DNA of 64,000 nucleotides, taken from contig JAJOJF010000015.1 of assembly GCA_021208885.1 (NCBI GenBank), positions 1 through 64,000 of the forward strand, written 5' to 3'. How positions within the stretch are numbered: position 1 is the stretch's first letter; every line of letters begins with the position of its first letter. Source of the DNA: Burkholderiaceae bacterium (lineage in GTDB: Bacteria; Pseudomonadota; Gammaproteobacteria; Burkholderiales; Burkholderiaceae_B). Position numbers and translations under genes: made by a program. This document shows, piece after piece, positions 35,641-44,904 of the stretch. The notes beneath the pieces are model-generated. The model was not told the origin of the DNA. It ran no database searches and was given only the letters and a program-made list of their open reading frames with translations.

Positions 35641-37921
35641 TGACAGCCTCGGCGTCCAAGGCAGCGAGTACGGCCGGTGGCGACATCGGCAATGCGGTCA
35701 TGCGCACCCCAACAGCATCGCGAATGGCATTGGCAACCGCTCCCATAACCGGCACGATATTGACCTCGCCCACACCTTTGACACCAAAGGGATGATTGGG
35801 ATTCGGCACCTCTACGATGACTGCTTCGATCATCGGCAGGTCAGAGGCCACTGGGACTCGGTAGTCAAGAAAACCGGCATTCTCAAGCTGCCCACGCTCG
35901 TTGTAGACATACGTCTCGTTTAACGCCCAGCCAATGCCTTGCACCACACCGCCCTCAATCTGGCCCTCGACATAGCTGCGGTGAATTGCACGCCCCACGT
36001 CTTGGGCTGCCACATAACGCAAGATCTTGACGGCACCGGTTTCGGGATCGACTTCAACATCACAAAATTGCGTAGAAAACCCGGGCGCCTGACCCCCTGC
36101 GTTAATGGCAACTTCAGCCACAATCGGTCCTCCCGTGACCGCTCGCTTTGCTGCAATGTCTTTGAGCGTCAAGGGCGCGAAATCTCCAACCGACGGATCT
36201 GCGGGCTTGGCAGCACCATTGTCCCAGACCACGCCTTCAACAGCCACGTCCCAGATCGTCGCAGCGCGTGTGCGCATGTCTTCAATGATTTTCTGGCAGG
36301 CCTGCACCACTGCCATACCTGTGGCGTAAGTCACACGCGAACCACCCGTGACATGGTTGTAGCCGATCGAGGCAGTATCGGCGACGGTTGAACGCACCGA
36401 CTCATAGGGCACGCCCAAGGTCTCAGCAGCCATGATGGCCATGGATGCGCGCGACCCACCGACATCCATGCTGCCAGTGGCCAGCGCAATCGAACCATCT
36501 TCATTGACATGAATCGTTGCTGCCGACTCACCACCGCCGTTAAACCAGAAACCAGAAGCCACGCCCCTGCCCTGATTTGGCCCGAGCTCGGCTTTGTAGC
36601 CTGGGTGATTCATCAAAGCCTCAATCGTCTCTCTGAACCCGTCATGAGCGTGCTTGGGCCCCCAGATCGTGGGCGAGCCTGCCTTGACCGCGTTCTTTAG
36701 CCTCAGCTCCAGCGGATCCATGCCGATGCGTCGCGCCAACTCATCAACCACACTTTCAACCGCAAATGCCGCTATGGGTGAGCCTGGTGCCCGATAAGCT
36801 GCTGCCTTGGGACGGTTGCAAACCACGTCGTAGCTGGTCGCGCGCGCATTCTCCAAGTCATAGACAGAAAAAGCGCACATGGCCGCATTCATGACGGGCG
36901 AACCGGGGAAAGCACCGGCCTGGAACTTAAACACGCCGTCTGCAGCCACAATTTTGCCGTCACGGGTGACACCCATTTTGACGGTCATAGACGATCCAGA
37001 GGTGGGCCCTGTGGCCTCGAACACCTCTTCACGCGTCATCACCATCTTGACCGGAAAGCCAGACAATTTGGACAAGGTCAACGCCAAGGGCTCCAGATAA
37101 ACGACTGTCTTGCCGCCAAACCCACCACCAATTTCAGCCGGATGCACCACCACGTCGCTGACATTCAAGCCAACGAGCTTGGCCGTGAACGCACGCACCA
37201 CAAAATGTCCCTGGCTTGATGACCAAACCTCACACTGCCCATCGGCACCCCAGCGTGCCAATGCAGCATGCGGCTCGATATAGCCCTGATGCACTGGCTG
37301 CGTGGTAAAGCTCATTTCGACGATCTCGTCGGCGAGCGCAAAGCCAGCCTCTGGATCTCCGGCCAAAAAGGTTCGCACCCGGGCCACATTGGAGGCTTTC
37401 GTTGGGGCAGGTTCCACACCGCGGGTGAACAAGTTGTCCAACAATACCGGGGCATCCTCGCGCATTGCATCTTCCACATCGATGACGTGCGGCAAAACCT
37501 CATATTCAACATCGATCAACTTCAGCGCCTGGGCTGCAATCGCTTGCGAGGTAGCGGCTACCGCGGCCACTGGATGACCGGCAAACAAGACCTTCTCGCG
37601 TGCCATGATGCCGCGAGTCATATGCCAATAATTCACCTGTACACGTTCCGGCCCTTGATATCCAAATTCTTGCTCGGGCAAATCGGCTGCCGTCATCACG
37701 GCCTTGACGCCAGCCAATGCCTTCGCACGACTGGTGTCAATCGACAGGATGCGCGCATGCGCATGAGGCGAGCGCAGCACTTTTCCCCAGAGCATGCCTG
37801 GCAATTCATAATCAGCACCATACTGAGCCAATCCCATGACCTTGGGCACGCCGTCTGGACGCACCGGCCGAGAGCCAATCAGCTCCGATGGATTCATGGC
37901 TACTTCAGTTTTTTTAAGCAT
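35633..37921 (-). CDS. Molybdopterin-binding subunit of a xanthine dehydrogenase-family hydroxylase
   Basis: The 762-residue large subunit of a CoxL/XdhB-type molybdenum hydroxylase. The cofactor-binding motif GGGFGGK lies at 265-271, AYRAPG at 375-380 and the active-site GVGE near 727. It lacks the AYRCSFR loop of true CO dehydrogenase, so it should hydroxylate an aldehyde, purine or N-heterocycle rather than oxidise CO. Substrate is unknown. It follows the iron-sulfur subunit with an eight-base overlap. The FAD subunit gene upstream is frameshifted, so the complex may be non-functional or may use another FAD subunit. Confidence 0.9.
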   Translation of the reverse strand: MLKKTEVAMNPSELIGSRPVRPDGVPKVMGLAQYGADYELPGMLWGKVLRSPHAHARILSIDTSRAKALAGVKAVMTAADLPEQEFGYQGPERVQVNYWHMTRGIMAREKVLFAGHPVAAVAATSQAIAAQALKLIDVEYEVLPHVIDVEDAMREDAPVLLDNLFTRGVEPAPTKASNVARVRTFLAGDPEAGFALADEIVEMSFTTQPVHQGYIEPHAALARWGADGQCEVWSSSQGHFVVRAFTAKLVGLNVSDVVVHPAEIGGGFGGKTVVYLEPLALTLSKLSGFPVKMVMTREEVFEATGPTSGSSMTVKMGVTRDGKIVAADGVFKFQAGAFPGSPVMNAAMCAFSVYDLENARATSYDVVCNRPKAAAYRAPGSPIAAFAVESVVDELARRIGMDPLELRLKNAVKAGSPTIWGPKHAHDGFRETIEALMNHPGYKAELGPNQGRGVASGFWFNGGGESAATIHVNEDGSIALATGSMDVGGSRASMAIMAAETLGVPYESVRSTVADTASIGYNHVTGGSRVTYATGMAVVQACQKIIEDMRTRAATIWDVAVEGVVWDNGAAKPADPSVGDFAPLTLKDIAAKRAVTGGPIVAEVAINAGGQAPGFSTQFCDVEVDPETGAVKILRYVAAQDVGRAIHRSYVEGQIEGGVVQGIGWALNETYVYNERGQLENAGFLDYRVPVASDLPMIEAVIVEVPNPNHPFGVKGVGEVNIVPVMGAVANAIRDAVGVRMTALPMSPPAVLAALDAEAVSA

Positions 37922-38399
37922 GGCTTGTTCCTCTCATCTCGCGGGCCGCATCCAAAACTGCCTCGATGATTTTGTTGTAGCCCGTGCAACGACATAAATT
38001 GCCGGCCAACCAGTAACGAACCTGTTCCTCGGTTGGGTCCGGATTGTGCTTAAGCAACTCGCGTGCCGCGATCAAGATGCCCGGCGTACAAATGCCACAT
38101 TGCAAACCTGCATGCTCTAAAAACTTGCGCTGCAGCGGATGCAATTCACTGCCAGCGGCCATGCCTTCAATCGTCTGAATCGATTTGCCGTTAGCTTCAA
38201 CACCCAACACCAAACATGAACAAACCAGCTCGCCGTCAACGGTGACGCTACAGGCACCGCAGTCACCGGTGCCACAACCCTCTTTAGTGCCCGTCATGTC
38301 TAGCTCATTGCGCAAGACGTCAAGCAGCGTCTGGCTGGTTTCACACAAAAACTCGACTGGCTCACCATTAATCGTGGTGCTTACATGATGCTTGGCCAT
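37914..38399 (-). CDS. [2Fe-2S] subunit of a molybdenum hydroxylase (CoxS-like)
   Basis: A 161-residue protein that carries two [2Fe-2S] clusters and passes electrons from the molybdenum centre to FAD. The plant-type cluster motif is GCGTGDCGACS near residue 42 with a later Cys in ELVCSC, and the second cluster is bound by GLQCGICTPG near 99 and LCRCTGY near 134. It is flanked on the same strand by the FAD-subunit gene (one-base gap) and the large subunit (overlap), a complete CoxM-CoxS-CoxL arrangement. Confidence 0.92.
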   Translation of the reverse strand: MAKHHVSTTINGEPVEFLCETSQTLLDVLRNELDMTGTKEGCGTGDCGACSVTVDGELVCSCLVLGVEANGKSIQTIEGMAAGSELHPLQRKFLEHAGLQCGICTPGILIAARELLKHNPDPTEEQVRYWLAGNLCRCTGYNKIIEAVLDAAREMRGTSHA

Positions 38400-38400
38400 T

Positions 38401-39275
38401 TCAACCGTTCCCCCGTGCTCTTGCGAGCGCTTTTTCTGCTGTGCGACGAGCGATCACACCCGCCAGCTTGGTCCTGAATATTTTGGTGCCACGCTTGTCA
38501 TCAATCGGGCGGGCGGCAGCACTTGCAGCCTGAGCTAGCTTGGCCAACGCGGCCTCATCGACAGCGGTGCCGATCAAAGCCTGCGCCGCCTCTGGCACCA
38601 CAATGGCCTTTTCTGCCACAGCACCGAGACAAACCTTGGCTGCCGTGCAAATACCGCTGTCGTCAAGCGTTAGTGCCACACCAGCCCCCACTACGGCGAT
38701 ATCCATCTCAGTTCTCGGGGTAAATCGGATGTAGGCGCTGCCGCTACGCTTGGGCAAGTTGGGGAAAAAGATCGAGACCACAAGCTCACCTGGTGCCAAT
38801 GAATTTTTGCCGGGACCTACCGGAATATCCTCGACCGGCGCCTCGCGCCTGCCAGTGGGGCCTTCAATACTGGCGATGGCGCCTACAGCCATCATGGCCG
38901 GCACGCTGTCGGCTGCTGGAGATGCGTTACACAAGTTTCCACCCATCGACGCCCGACTGCGTACCTGAATCGAACCGATCCAGTTTGCTCCGTCAACCAC
39001 GCCAGCAAACGCAGCAGCAAATTCACGGTGACGCACCAGGTCCATACAGGCAACACTGGCGCCAACACGCCAACCGTCGGGCTCTTGGCGCACTGTAACC
39101 ATCTCTCAATGCCCTTGACATCGACAATCAACGTTGGCGCAAGGCGGCCAGATCGCATTTGCACAAGCAAATCAGTACCGCCAGCCAACACACGCCCGTG
39201 GCCGCTCGCGCTTGCCAAGAGCACAGCCGCTTCCATGGCACTAGCTGGCGTCTCATACCTTACCTGAGCTGTCAT
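38401..39275 (-). pseudogene. FAD-binding subunit of a molybdenum hydroxylase (CoxM-like), frameshifted
   Basis: Two frames together make one CoxM-type protein of about 291 residues. The N-terminal part (39275 to about 39108) begins MTAQVRYETPAS and contains the FAD motif VLAGGTDLLVQMRSG and IVDVKGIE. The frame then shifts and continues from 39102 with MVTVRQEPDGWRVGAS, followed by the second FAD motif ASMGGNLCNASPAAD and the C-terminal domain. Removing two bases (one AG of the GAGAG at 39103-39108) restores a continuous reading frame with the expected length. This could be a true mutation or a sequencing error; the domains on each side look otherwise intact. Confidence 0.8.
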
Positions 39276-39537
39276 CGTCTATATCCTTGTTTTGATCGGC
39301 TGCAAACGGACGCGTCGTTTAAGTGCAAAGCCGCTGCAGTCAATGACTGTCCACTCTGACGTGCGCCTTACTTCACCACTTGATTCTAGACCAGCAAAGC
39401 ACCAAACTCCGAATCTTTGAGTGACTTGGCAAGGATTCGCATTTCATAGCGCAAAATTTCCACAAATGTGATGCCGATCATTGCTACTATCGAACACACA
39501 TATTTATCTGTAAACCCTCAACCAAAGGAATATCTTC

Positions 39538-40320
39538 ATGACGCTCAAAGACAAAGTAGCCCTCGTAACGGGAGCAGCCAGTGGCATTGGCAAACAATGC
39601 GCCATTCACATGGCCAAGGCCGGCGCCAATATCGTCATAGCAGACCTCAACGCCGAGGGTGCACAGGCCACCGCCAAAGAAATCGAGGCTCTCGGCGTAA
39701 AAGCGATCGGTCTGTCGATGGATGTCACGAGCGAAGAGCAAGTCAATGCCGGTATCGCAGAGACTGTCAACAAGCTTGGAAGCATTGATGTCTTGGTATC
39801 AAACGCTGGCATCCAGATCGTGCACCCGATCGAAGAGTTCCCTTATGCTGATTGGAAAAAGATGCTTGCCATCCATCTGGACGGCGCATTTCTGACAACC
39901 CAGGCAGCGATTAAGCACATGTATGCCAGTGGCCGTGGCGGATCCATTATTTACATGGGATCGGTACACTCTCACGAGGCTTCCAAACTGAAATCGGCTT
40001 ACGTGACAGCCAAGCACGGACTGCTTGGCTTAGCCCGTGTGGTCGCAAAGGAAGGCGCCGAGAAAAACGTCCGTGCTTATGTGGTGTGCCCCGGCTTTGT
40101 ACGCACGCCCTTGGTCGACAAGCAAATTCCTGAACAAGCCAAAACGCTAGGCATCACCGAGGAAGAAGTGATCAAGAAAGTTATGCTCGGCCAAACGGTT
40201 GACGGCATCTTTACCACCACTGACGACGTCGCCTCTGTTGTAACCTTCCTGGCAGGATTCCCGACTGCTGCCATGACCGGTCAATCGTTTGTGGTCAGCC
40301 ACGGGTGGTACATGCAGTAA
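39538..40320 (+). CDS. bdhA: 3-hydroxybutyrate dehydrogenase (SDR family)
   Basis: A short-chain dehydrogenase of 260 residues that interconverts 3-hydroxybutyrate and acetoacetate, usually in polyhydroxybutyrate use. The cofactor motif GAASGIG lies at 12-18, NAG near 89, and the catalytic Ser-Tyr-Lys is seen as GSVHSHE and YVTAKHG near 140-160. The C-terminal segment with [11 protein letters not shown] matches the bacterial enzyme closely. The upstream 262-base gap (39276-39537) separates it from the divergent molybdenum hydroxylase operon and should hold both promoters. Confidence 0.9.
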   Translation: MTLKDKVALVTGAASGIGKQCAIHMAKAGANIVIADLNAEGAQATAKEIEALGVKAIGLSMDVTSEEQVNAGIAETVNKLGSIDVLVSNAGIQIVHPIEEFPYADWKKMLAIHLDGAFLTTQAAIKHMYASGRGGSIIYMGSVHSHEASKLKSAYVTAKHGLLGLARVVAKEGAEKNVRAYVVCPGFVRTPLVDKQIPEQAKTLGITEEEVIKKVMLGQTVDGIFTTTDDVASVVTFLAGFPTAAMTGQSFVVSHGWYMQ

Positions 40321-40340
40321 TTACAACAGGACGGGGCAGC

Positions 40341-41420
40341 ATGGCAGCAACAATGCATTACTTCAATGCGCGGGCTTTAAAACACGCCATTGAAGAAGTG
40401 GTCAAAGGGTTTGGCAGCGAACCCACTGAGGTTGAGCTAGTTACCAACAATCTGATTGAAGCCAACCTCACTGGCCATGATTCACACGGCATTGGCATGC
40501 TGCCGCGCTACGCCCTTTCCCTTAAAGAAGAGAATGGCTTGAAAGCCAACGCCCACGTCAGCTTTCGAGTTGACCACGGCACAATGATCGGGTTAGACGG
40601 CCATGCCGGCTTTGGCCAAGTGATTGGCCACGAAGCCATGCTCATTGGCATTGAACGGGCCAGGGAACATGGCAGCTGCATCATGTCACTTGGCAACGTG
40701 CACCATCTGTGTCGCATCGGCGCCTGGGCTGAAATGGCTACAGCAGCCGGATTGATTTCCATTCACTTTGTGAATGTCATGTCCAAGCCCGTCGTAGCAC
40801 CCTGGGATGGTGCCGACGGACGGTTTGGCACCAACCCCTTCTGCGTAGGGATACCCGTGGCAGGCCGCGCACCGGTCATTCTGGATTTTGCGACCAGCGT
40901 CATCGCCCAAGGCAAAACCCGGGTTGCACACAACAAAGGCATCCAACTGAAACCCGGCCAGCTCATCGACAACCACGGGCAGCCCACGACAGACCCTGTT
41001 TTTGCGGTCAAGCCACCCTACGGCGCCATCAAAACCTTCGGCGAGCACAAGGGCTTTGGCTTGTCACTGGTTTGCGAACTGCTTGGCGGCGCTCTTTCTG
41101 GCGGCGCAACGCTGCATGAACGCGCCAACCACAGCCGCGTCTTTAATGGCATGCTCACGATTCTCATTGACCCCGATAGACTCGCGCAAGACAATCTGTT
41201 CGTGCAGGAGTCACTCGCCTTTCTGGATTGGGTCAAACAGTCACCCGCCATCGAAGGCACCGAAGGCGTCAAAATCGCGGGTGAACCGGAACAACAAACC
41301 AAGGCTGAGCGACTGCGCAGTGGCATACCGGTTGATGAGAACACGTGGCAGGAAATTCTCAATGCCGCCAAATCACTGGGGGTCGATACGAAACACGTCG
41401 ACGCGATGGCGCGCAACTAA
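40341..41420 (+). CDS. Ldh2-family NAD(P)-dependent 2-hydroxyacid dehydrogenase
   Basis: A 359-residue member of the malate / lactate / ureidoglycolate dehydrogenase family, unrelated to classical Rossmann-type lactate dehydrogenases. The start TGHDSHGIGMLPRY near 47 carries the catalytic histidine region, and RFGTNPFCVGIP near 165 and GFGLSLVCELLGG near 240 are cofactor-binding segments. The ATG at 40341 follows AGGACGGGG; a GTG at 40305 would overlap bdhA. Close homologues are annotated as hydroxycarboxylate dehydrogenase B. The unit ends at a bidirectional terminator. Confidence 0.87.
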   Translation: MAATMHYFNARALKHAIEEVVKGFGSEPTEVELVTNNLIEANLTGHDSHGIGMLPRYALSLKEENGLKANAHVSFRVDHGTMIGLDGHAGFGQVIGHEAMLIGIERAREHGSCIMSLGNVHHLCRIGAWAEMATAAGLISIHFVNVMSKPVVAPWDGADGRFGTNPFCVGIPVAGRAPVILDFATSVIAQGKTRVAHNKGIQLKPGQLIDNHGQPTTDPVFAVKPPYGAIKTFGEHKGFGLSLVCELLGGALSGGATLHERANHSRVFNGMLTILIDPDRLAQDNLFVQESLAFLDWVKQSPAIEGTEGVKIAGEPEQQTKAERLRSGIPVDENTWQEILNAAKSLGVDTKHVDAMARN

Positions 41421-41449
41421 TTTTTGATCAGCTCCGTATTGAAAAAAAT

Positions 41450-41481
41450 GCCCAGCCGGCGAAACCGTGCTGGGCGTTTTT
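41450..41481. terminator. Bidirectional terminator between convergent genes
   Basis: GCCCAGC pairs with GCTGGGC, with an inner CGG/CCG extension and a CGAAA loop. T runs flank it on both strands (TTTTT to the right on plus, seven T on minus). It serves the Ldh2 gene from the left and the TRAP binding-protein gene from the right. Confidence 0.9.
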
Positions 41482-41499
41482 GTTGTAGCAACAACCGAA

Positions 41500-42480
41500 T
41501 TACTGGACTGCCTGAATTGCACGGATGTTGTCAGCGCCAAACTCCTTGGCATATTCAGCGTAGGCTGGTGTGATGGCTTGGCGAAAGCTCTCGCCATTGA
41601 CCTGCTCAACCACTTGCATGCCGTCTTGCCTCAAAAGCGCAATGCCGTTGGTCTCGTCATCATTGACCTTCTTGCGCTGGGCTGCAGACGCTGCCTTGGC
41701 GGCACTCAAAAACACCTGCTTGTCAGCATCTGAGAGCTGGTTCCAGACGCTTGGCGACAGGATGATCACAGCGGGCGAATACACGTGATTGGTCAACGAC
41801 AGGTGCTTTTGCACTTGCGCAAATTTGGCTGCGAGAATCACGGGAATCGGGTTCTCCTGGCCATCGACGGTTCCCTGTTGCAAAGCTGTGAATAGCTCTG
41901 GAAATGCCATGGGCGTGGGCAAAATACCAAAGGTCTTGTAGCCATCCATGTGCACCTTGTTTTCCATGGTGCGCATCTTTAAGCCATTGGCGTCACTTGC
42001 CTGGACGATGGGACGAACGTTGTTAGTCATGTGACGGAAACCGTTCTCGGTCCATGCCAAGCCAACCAAACCTTTTTCTTGCATTTTGGCAAGCAGGTTT
42101 TGGCCGATTTCGCCGTCCATCACCTTGCGAGCATGGTCGTAATCACGGAACAAGAAAGGAATGTCAACGATTTTGACCTCAGGCACGAAGTTACCCAGCG
42201 GGCCCGTGGATGTATTGACCAGATCGAGCGTGCCTAGCTGCACGGATTCAATCATCTCACGCTCGCCGCCAAGCGCACCACTTGCAAACTGTTGACAGGT
42301 GTAGCGGCCCTCGGTTCCCTTTTGGATCTCTTCACAAAACACCGTTGAGCCAACACCATAATGAGAGGCTGGGGAGGTGGCGTAACCGATCTTCAAAACA
42401 GTCTGGGCTTGAACGGCAACACCTGCACCAGCCAACGCAGCCGTCAGAGCGGCCAAACGCAAAAAGCGAGTTGCTTTCAT
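41500..42480 (-). CDS. TRAP transporter substrate-binding protein, DctP family (orphan)
   Basis: A periplasmic binding protein of 326 residues. The signal peptide ends AVQAQ near residue 25. LKIGYATSPASHYG opens the mature part, and TMENKVHMDGYKTFGILPTPM near 170 has the usual arginine/asparagine ligand region of the DctP family. The ATG at 42480 follows GGAGA by six bases; a longer frame adds about 34 unlikely residues. No DctQM permease gene adjoins it, so it must share a permease from elsewhere. It lies 115 bases downstream of the thiol-dioxygenase gene cluster on the same strand. Confidence 0.88.
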   Translation of the reverse strand: MKATRFLRLAALTAALAGAGVAVQAQTVLKIGYATSPASHYGVGSTVFCEEIQKGTEGRYTCQQFASGALGGEREMIESVQLGTLDLVNTSTGPLGNFVPEVKIVDIPFLFRDYDHARKVMDGEIGQNLLAKMQEKGLVGLAWTENGFRHMTNNVRPIVQASDANGLKMRTMENKVHMDGYKTFGILPTPMAFPELFTALQQGTVDGQENPIPVILAAKFAQVQKHLSLTNHVYSPAVIILSPSVWNQLSDADKQVFLSAAKAASAAQRKKVNDDETNGIALLRQDGMQVVEQVNGESFRQAITPAYAEYAKEFGADNIRAIQAVQ

Positions 42481-42594
42481 AGAAATCTCCAATGACAAAA
42501 GTTCGTGCGACAAAGTTAGCGCAAAAAATCCCCTAAATAGCCCTAAACCCGAACCAGAAAGACTAGGACTTTCCCTTAGCACACCCCGTACGGC

Positions 42595-43530
42595 TCAGGC
42601 AAGCAGCGCTTTCTGGCGAGCAATTTCCGATTTGGCTGAGTCGGCTTCGGCTCTGAGCCTTGCGAGTTCTTCTTCGGAAACACGATCTGGGTTGCTGTAA
42701 TCGAGCTTCCACTCAGAGCTTTCAGACCAGCGTTGTGGCGATTGCACCGTCGTGCGTCCGGCAGGCGCGGCAGCCAACAATTCCAGTGCCAATCCGAGCG
42801 TCTGCCGCTGAGACGCTATATCGTGGGGCTTGCCTGCCGCATTGCCCAACGGAAAATCGCTAAATAAAAATCGTGGCACACCGCAATGCTCGACCACGTC
42901 CTTGGCACACCCCATGAGGACAGTCGAAATCCCATTGGCCTCCAGATGCCGGGCTACCAGACTCAACGTCTGATGGCAAACTGGGCAATTAGCTACCAAG
43001 ACCACCGCATCAACACCGTCACTCTGACAACGACGCAAGAGTTCTGGACAATCAACCACCAATGTGTGGCGCTGGCTGCGATTGGTTGGTGCACCGTGAA
43101 ACCTCGGGGCAAGCTTGCCAATCTTGCCTTGAGCAACCAATTCCCGCAAAAGCGGCAACGGAAACCAGCTGCCCGAATCAGTCATGCTGGTGTGCTTGCG
43201 ATCAATCGCGACATGGGCAATGCGCAGGTCGTGGTCAACGCTCGTGTCACCCGAGTAAACCTCGTAAAACTTGGCACGTGCGTTGTAAGGCGCGCCAGGC
43301 CCCTGCTCGCCTTTGGCCGGATCGAACGGTGAAGCGGTGGTAATGAGCCCGACAACGCAATCTGAAAGCGGCTTTGCAAGCGGCATAAAAGGCACGTCTG
43401 CGTAATGCGCCCACCGATACGGGTTGTCATACCCTAAGGCCAAGTACCAAGCACGGGTTCGCGCCATGTAGGGAACCGGCACATCTTGGTCGTCGGCAAA
43501 CTCCAGCGCTGACTTGTCAGGGTCGCTCAT
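42595..43530 (-). CDS. GrdB-like reductase protein with Cys in place of selenocysteine
   Basis: A 311-residue protein related to the selenoprotein B family of glycine, sarcosine and betaine reductases. The segment LVANCPVCHQTLSL has Cys182-x-x-Cys185 where GrdB proteins carry a selenocysteine and cysteine, and MGCAKDVVEHCGVPRFLFSDFPLGN follows in two parts at 206-230. The last 35 residues are a charged coiled coil. The frame has no internal UGA, so no selenocysteine is encoded. No other glycine reductase subunits are near. The start overlaps the end of the thiol dioxygenase gene (ATGA), a strong hint that the two act together. The reaction is unknown. Confidence 0.7.
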   Translation of the reverse strand: MSDPDKSALEFADDQDVPVPYMARTRAWYLALGYDNPYRWAHYADVPFMPLAKPLSDCVVGLITTASPFDPAKGEQGPGAPYNARAKFYEVYSGDTSVDHDLRIAHVAIDRKHTSMTDSGSWFPLPLLRELVAQGKIGKLAPRFHGAPTNRSQRHTLVVDCPELLRRCQSDGVDAVVLVANCPVCHQTLSLVARHLEANGISTVLMGCAKDVVEHCGVPRFLFSDFPLGNAAGKPHDIASQRQTLGLALELLAAAPAGRTTVQSPQRWSESSEWKLDYSNPDRVSEEELARLRAEADSAKSEIARQKALLA

Positions 43531-44096
43531 GCCTGAACAGGCTCGCTATAGCCTGACACAAAGGATTTGGCTGGCCCACCCGACTCAGGGAATACATGAC
43601 GATTGATCTTGCCGATATTGCCACCATAAGCATGGATGCTGATAGACAACCGATCACTGAATGCGTTGCTCACCCGGTGCACATCGCCAATCGATGGCGC
43701 CACGAACGCTATCTGTCCTGGCTCAAGACGCTCAAGCTCGCCGATCGGACAAGGCGCTGTATCACCCTGAATCGCGTAAGCCTGACACACCTCGGAACCA
43801 CGCAACATACCAATCACACCCCACACCGTATGATCATGGATGGGTGTAGATTGACCTGGCCCCCAAACGAAACTCACGACAGAAAACCGATCATCTGGAT
43901 CAGCGTACAAACAGTATTGCTGGTAATACTCGGGATGAGGAACAGCCACGCTGTCTGGCAGCCAATCATCCTTGGCCACAAGCTCACTCATGGCACTGCC
44001 AAGCTTCTCCCAAAACGCGGGCTGCGACTCACCGCCCGCATCAACGAGCTCTTCGATATTCCTCACAAATCGCCGCAATGCACCTGTCATGTCCAT
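43527..44096 (-). CDS. mdo: 3-mercaptopropionate-type thiol dioxygenase
   Basis: A cupin iron enzyme of about 189 residues that adds two oxygen atoms to a thiol to make a sulfinate. The iron ligands are seen as TPIHDHTVWG (His87, His89) and IGDVH (His140). The Ser-His-Tyr triad is SISIHAYGG (Ser153, His155, Tyr157) and YYQQY places Gln60 at the position typical of mercaptopropionate dioxygenase rather than cysteine dioxygenase. RFSVVSFVWGPGQ and VSGYS near the end also match the bacterial Mdo family. ATG 44096 follows AAGGAG; 44090 is an alternative. Substrate could be 3-mercaptopropionate or cysteine. Confidence 0.87.
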   Translation of the reverse strand: MDMTGALRRFVRNIEELVDAGGESQPAFWEKLGSAMSELVAKDDWLPDSVAVPHPEYYQQYCLYADPDDRFSVVSFVWGPGQSTPIHDHTVWGVIGMLRGSEVCQAYAIQGDTAPCPIGELERLEPGQIAFVAPSIGDVHRVSNAFSDRLSISIHAYGGNIGKINRHVFPESGGPAKSFVSGYSEPVQA

Positions 44097-44175
44097 TACC
44101 TCATTTTCTCCTTTCGCCTCAAGCAAAAACGCACCCAAGCCAGCTTACGCAAACAGTCTCTGTGCTGCCCTCACC

Positions 44176-44904
44176 TTACCCCTCGGCGCGATACTTCGCA
44201 ATCCTTTGCTTTAGTCCTGGCGTGACCACCGAGCGCACCAGTTCAGACATATCCGCATCATCGGTGTCTACGTGCAGTACCCGATAAAGCGAGACCCGAG
44301 CCGCCGGCGACAACAAGCTGGCCGCCTGCACTTGCTCAGTGACAATCGCCTCCCAGGCGTTGACGTCTTGCACGACTGACACCAGTCCCGCAGACAACGC
44401 AGCGGCAGCATCCAGGGTTTGCGCAACCTGCTGAATTTGGCGTGCCCGCTCAGCACCGACTAATCTAGCCAACCGGCGCGTACCCAAAACCAACCCAAAC
44501 TTCAGGCCCGGCATGCGAAACGTAGCGTCAGGGCTGGCCACTCGGTGCTTGCACGCGGCCATCAGGTCAACCCCCGCACCAAAGTTTTTGCCATGAGCCA
44601 AAGCAACGGTTAATACTGGCAAATGATTGAGCATTTGCAGCAGCTGTTCAATGCGCACGAACCGCCACAAAAGCTCACCCTCTCCCAACCGCTCAAACCC
44701 AGTGAAATCAAAACCCGCACAGAAGTTTTTGCCTTCGCCGCGCAACACCAACACGTCGACATTGACCGCTTGCGCTTGTTCAACGGCATCAATCAATGCC
44801 TCGACCAATTCGGCATCCAAGGCATTGCGCTTGTCAGGGCGATTCAGGCTTAACGTCCAGACACTGCCATCTTTTTTTGTTTGCAAACACTCGTTCACTG
44901 TCAC
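44176..44904 (-). CDS. Enoyl-CoA hydratase/isomerase family protein
   Basis: A crotonase-fold protein of 242 residues. NRPDKRNALDAEL near residue 20 and GEGKNFCAGFDFTGFE near 56 form the CoA-binding and first oxyanion-hole regions; ALAHGKNFGAGVDLMAACKHRVAS near 102-125 is the second, here with the less common GKNFGAG. The usual catalytic glutamates are not clearly in place, so hydratase activity is uncertain. The GTG start overlaps the stop of the CoA-transferase gene (GTGA), so the two are cotranslated. Confidence 0.82.
   Translation of the reverse strand: MTVNECLQTKKDGSVWTLSLNRPDKRNALDAELVEALIDAVEQAQAVNVDVLVLRGEGKNFCAGFDFTGFERLGEGELLWRFVRIEQLLQMLNHLPVLTVALAHGKNFGAGVDLMAACKHRVASPDATFRMPGLKFGLVLGTRRLARLVGAERARQIQQVAQTLDAAAALSAGLVSVVQDVNAWEAIVTEQVQAASLLSPAARVSLYRVLHVDTDDADMSELVRSVVTPGLKQRIAKYRAEG

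Noticed and set aside
35633..39275. Carbon monoxide dehydrogenase operon
   Set aside because: The subunit order resembles CoxMSL, but the large subunit has AYRAPG instead of the AYRCSFR active-site loop.
42595..43530. A functional selenoprotein glycine or betaine reductase
   Set aside because: The frame has no internal UGA, cysteine occupies the active position and no partner subunits are present.
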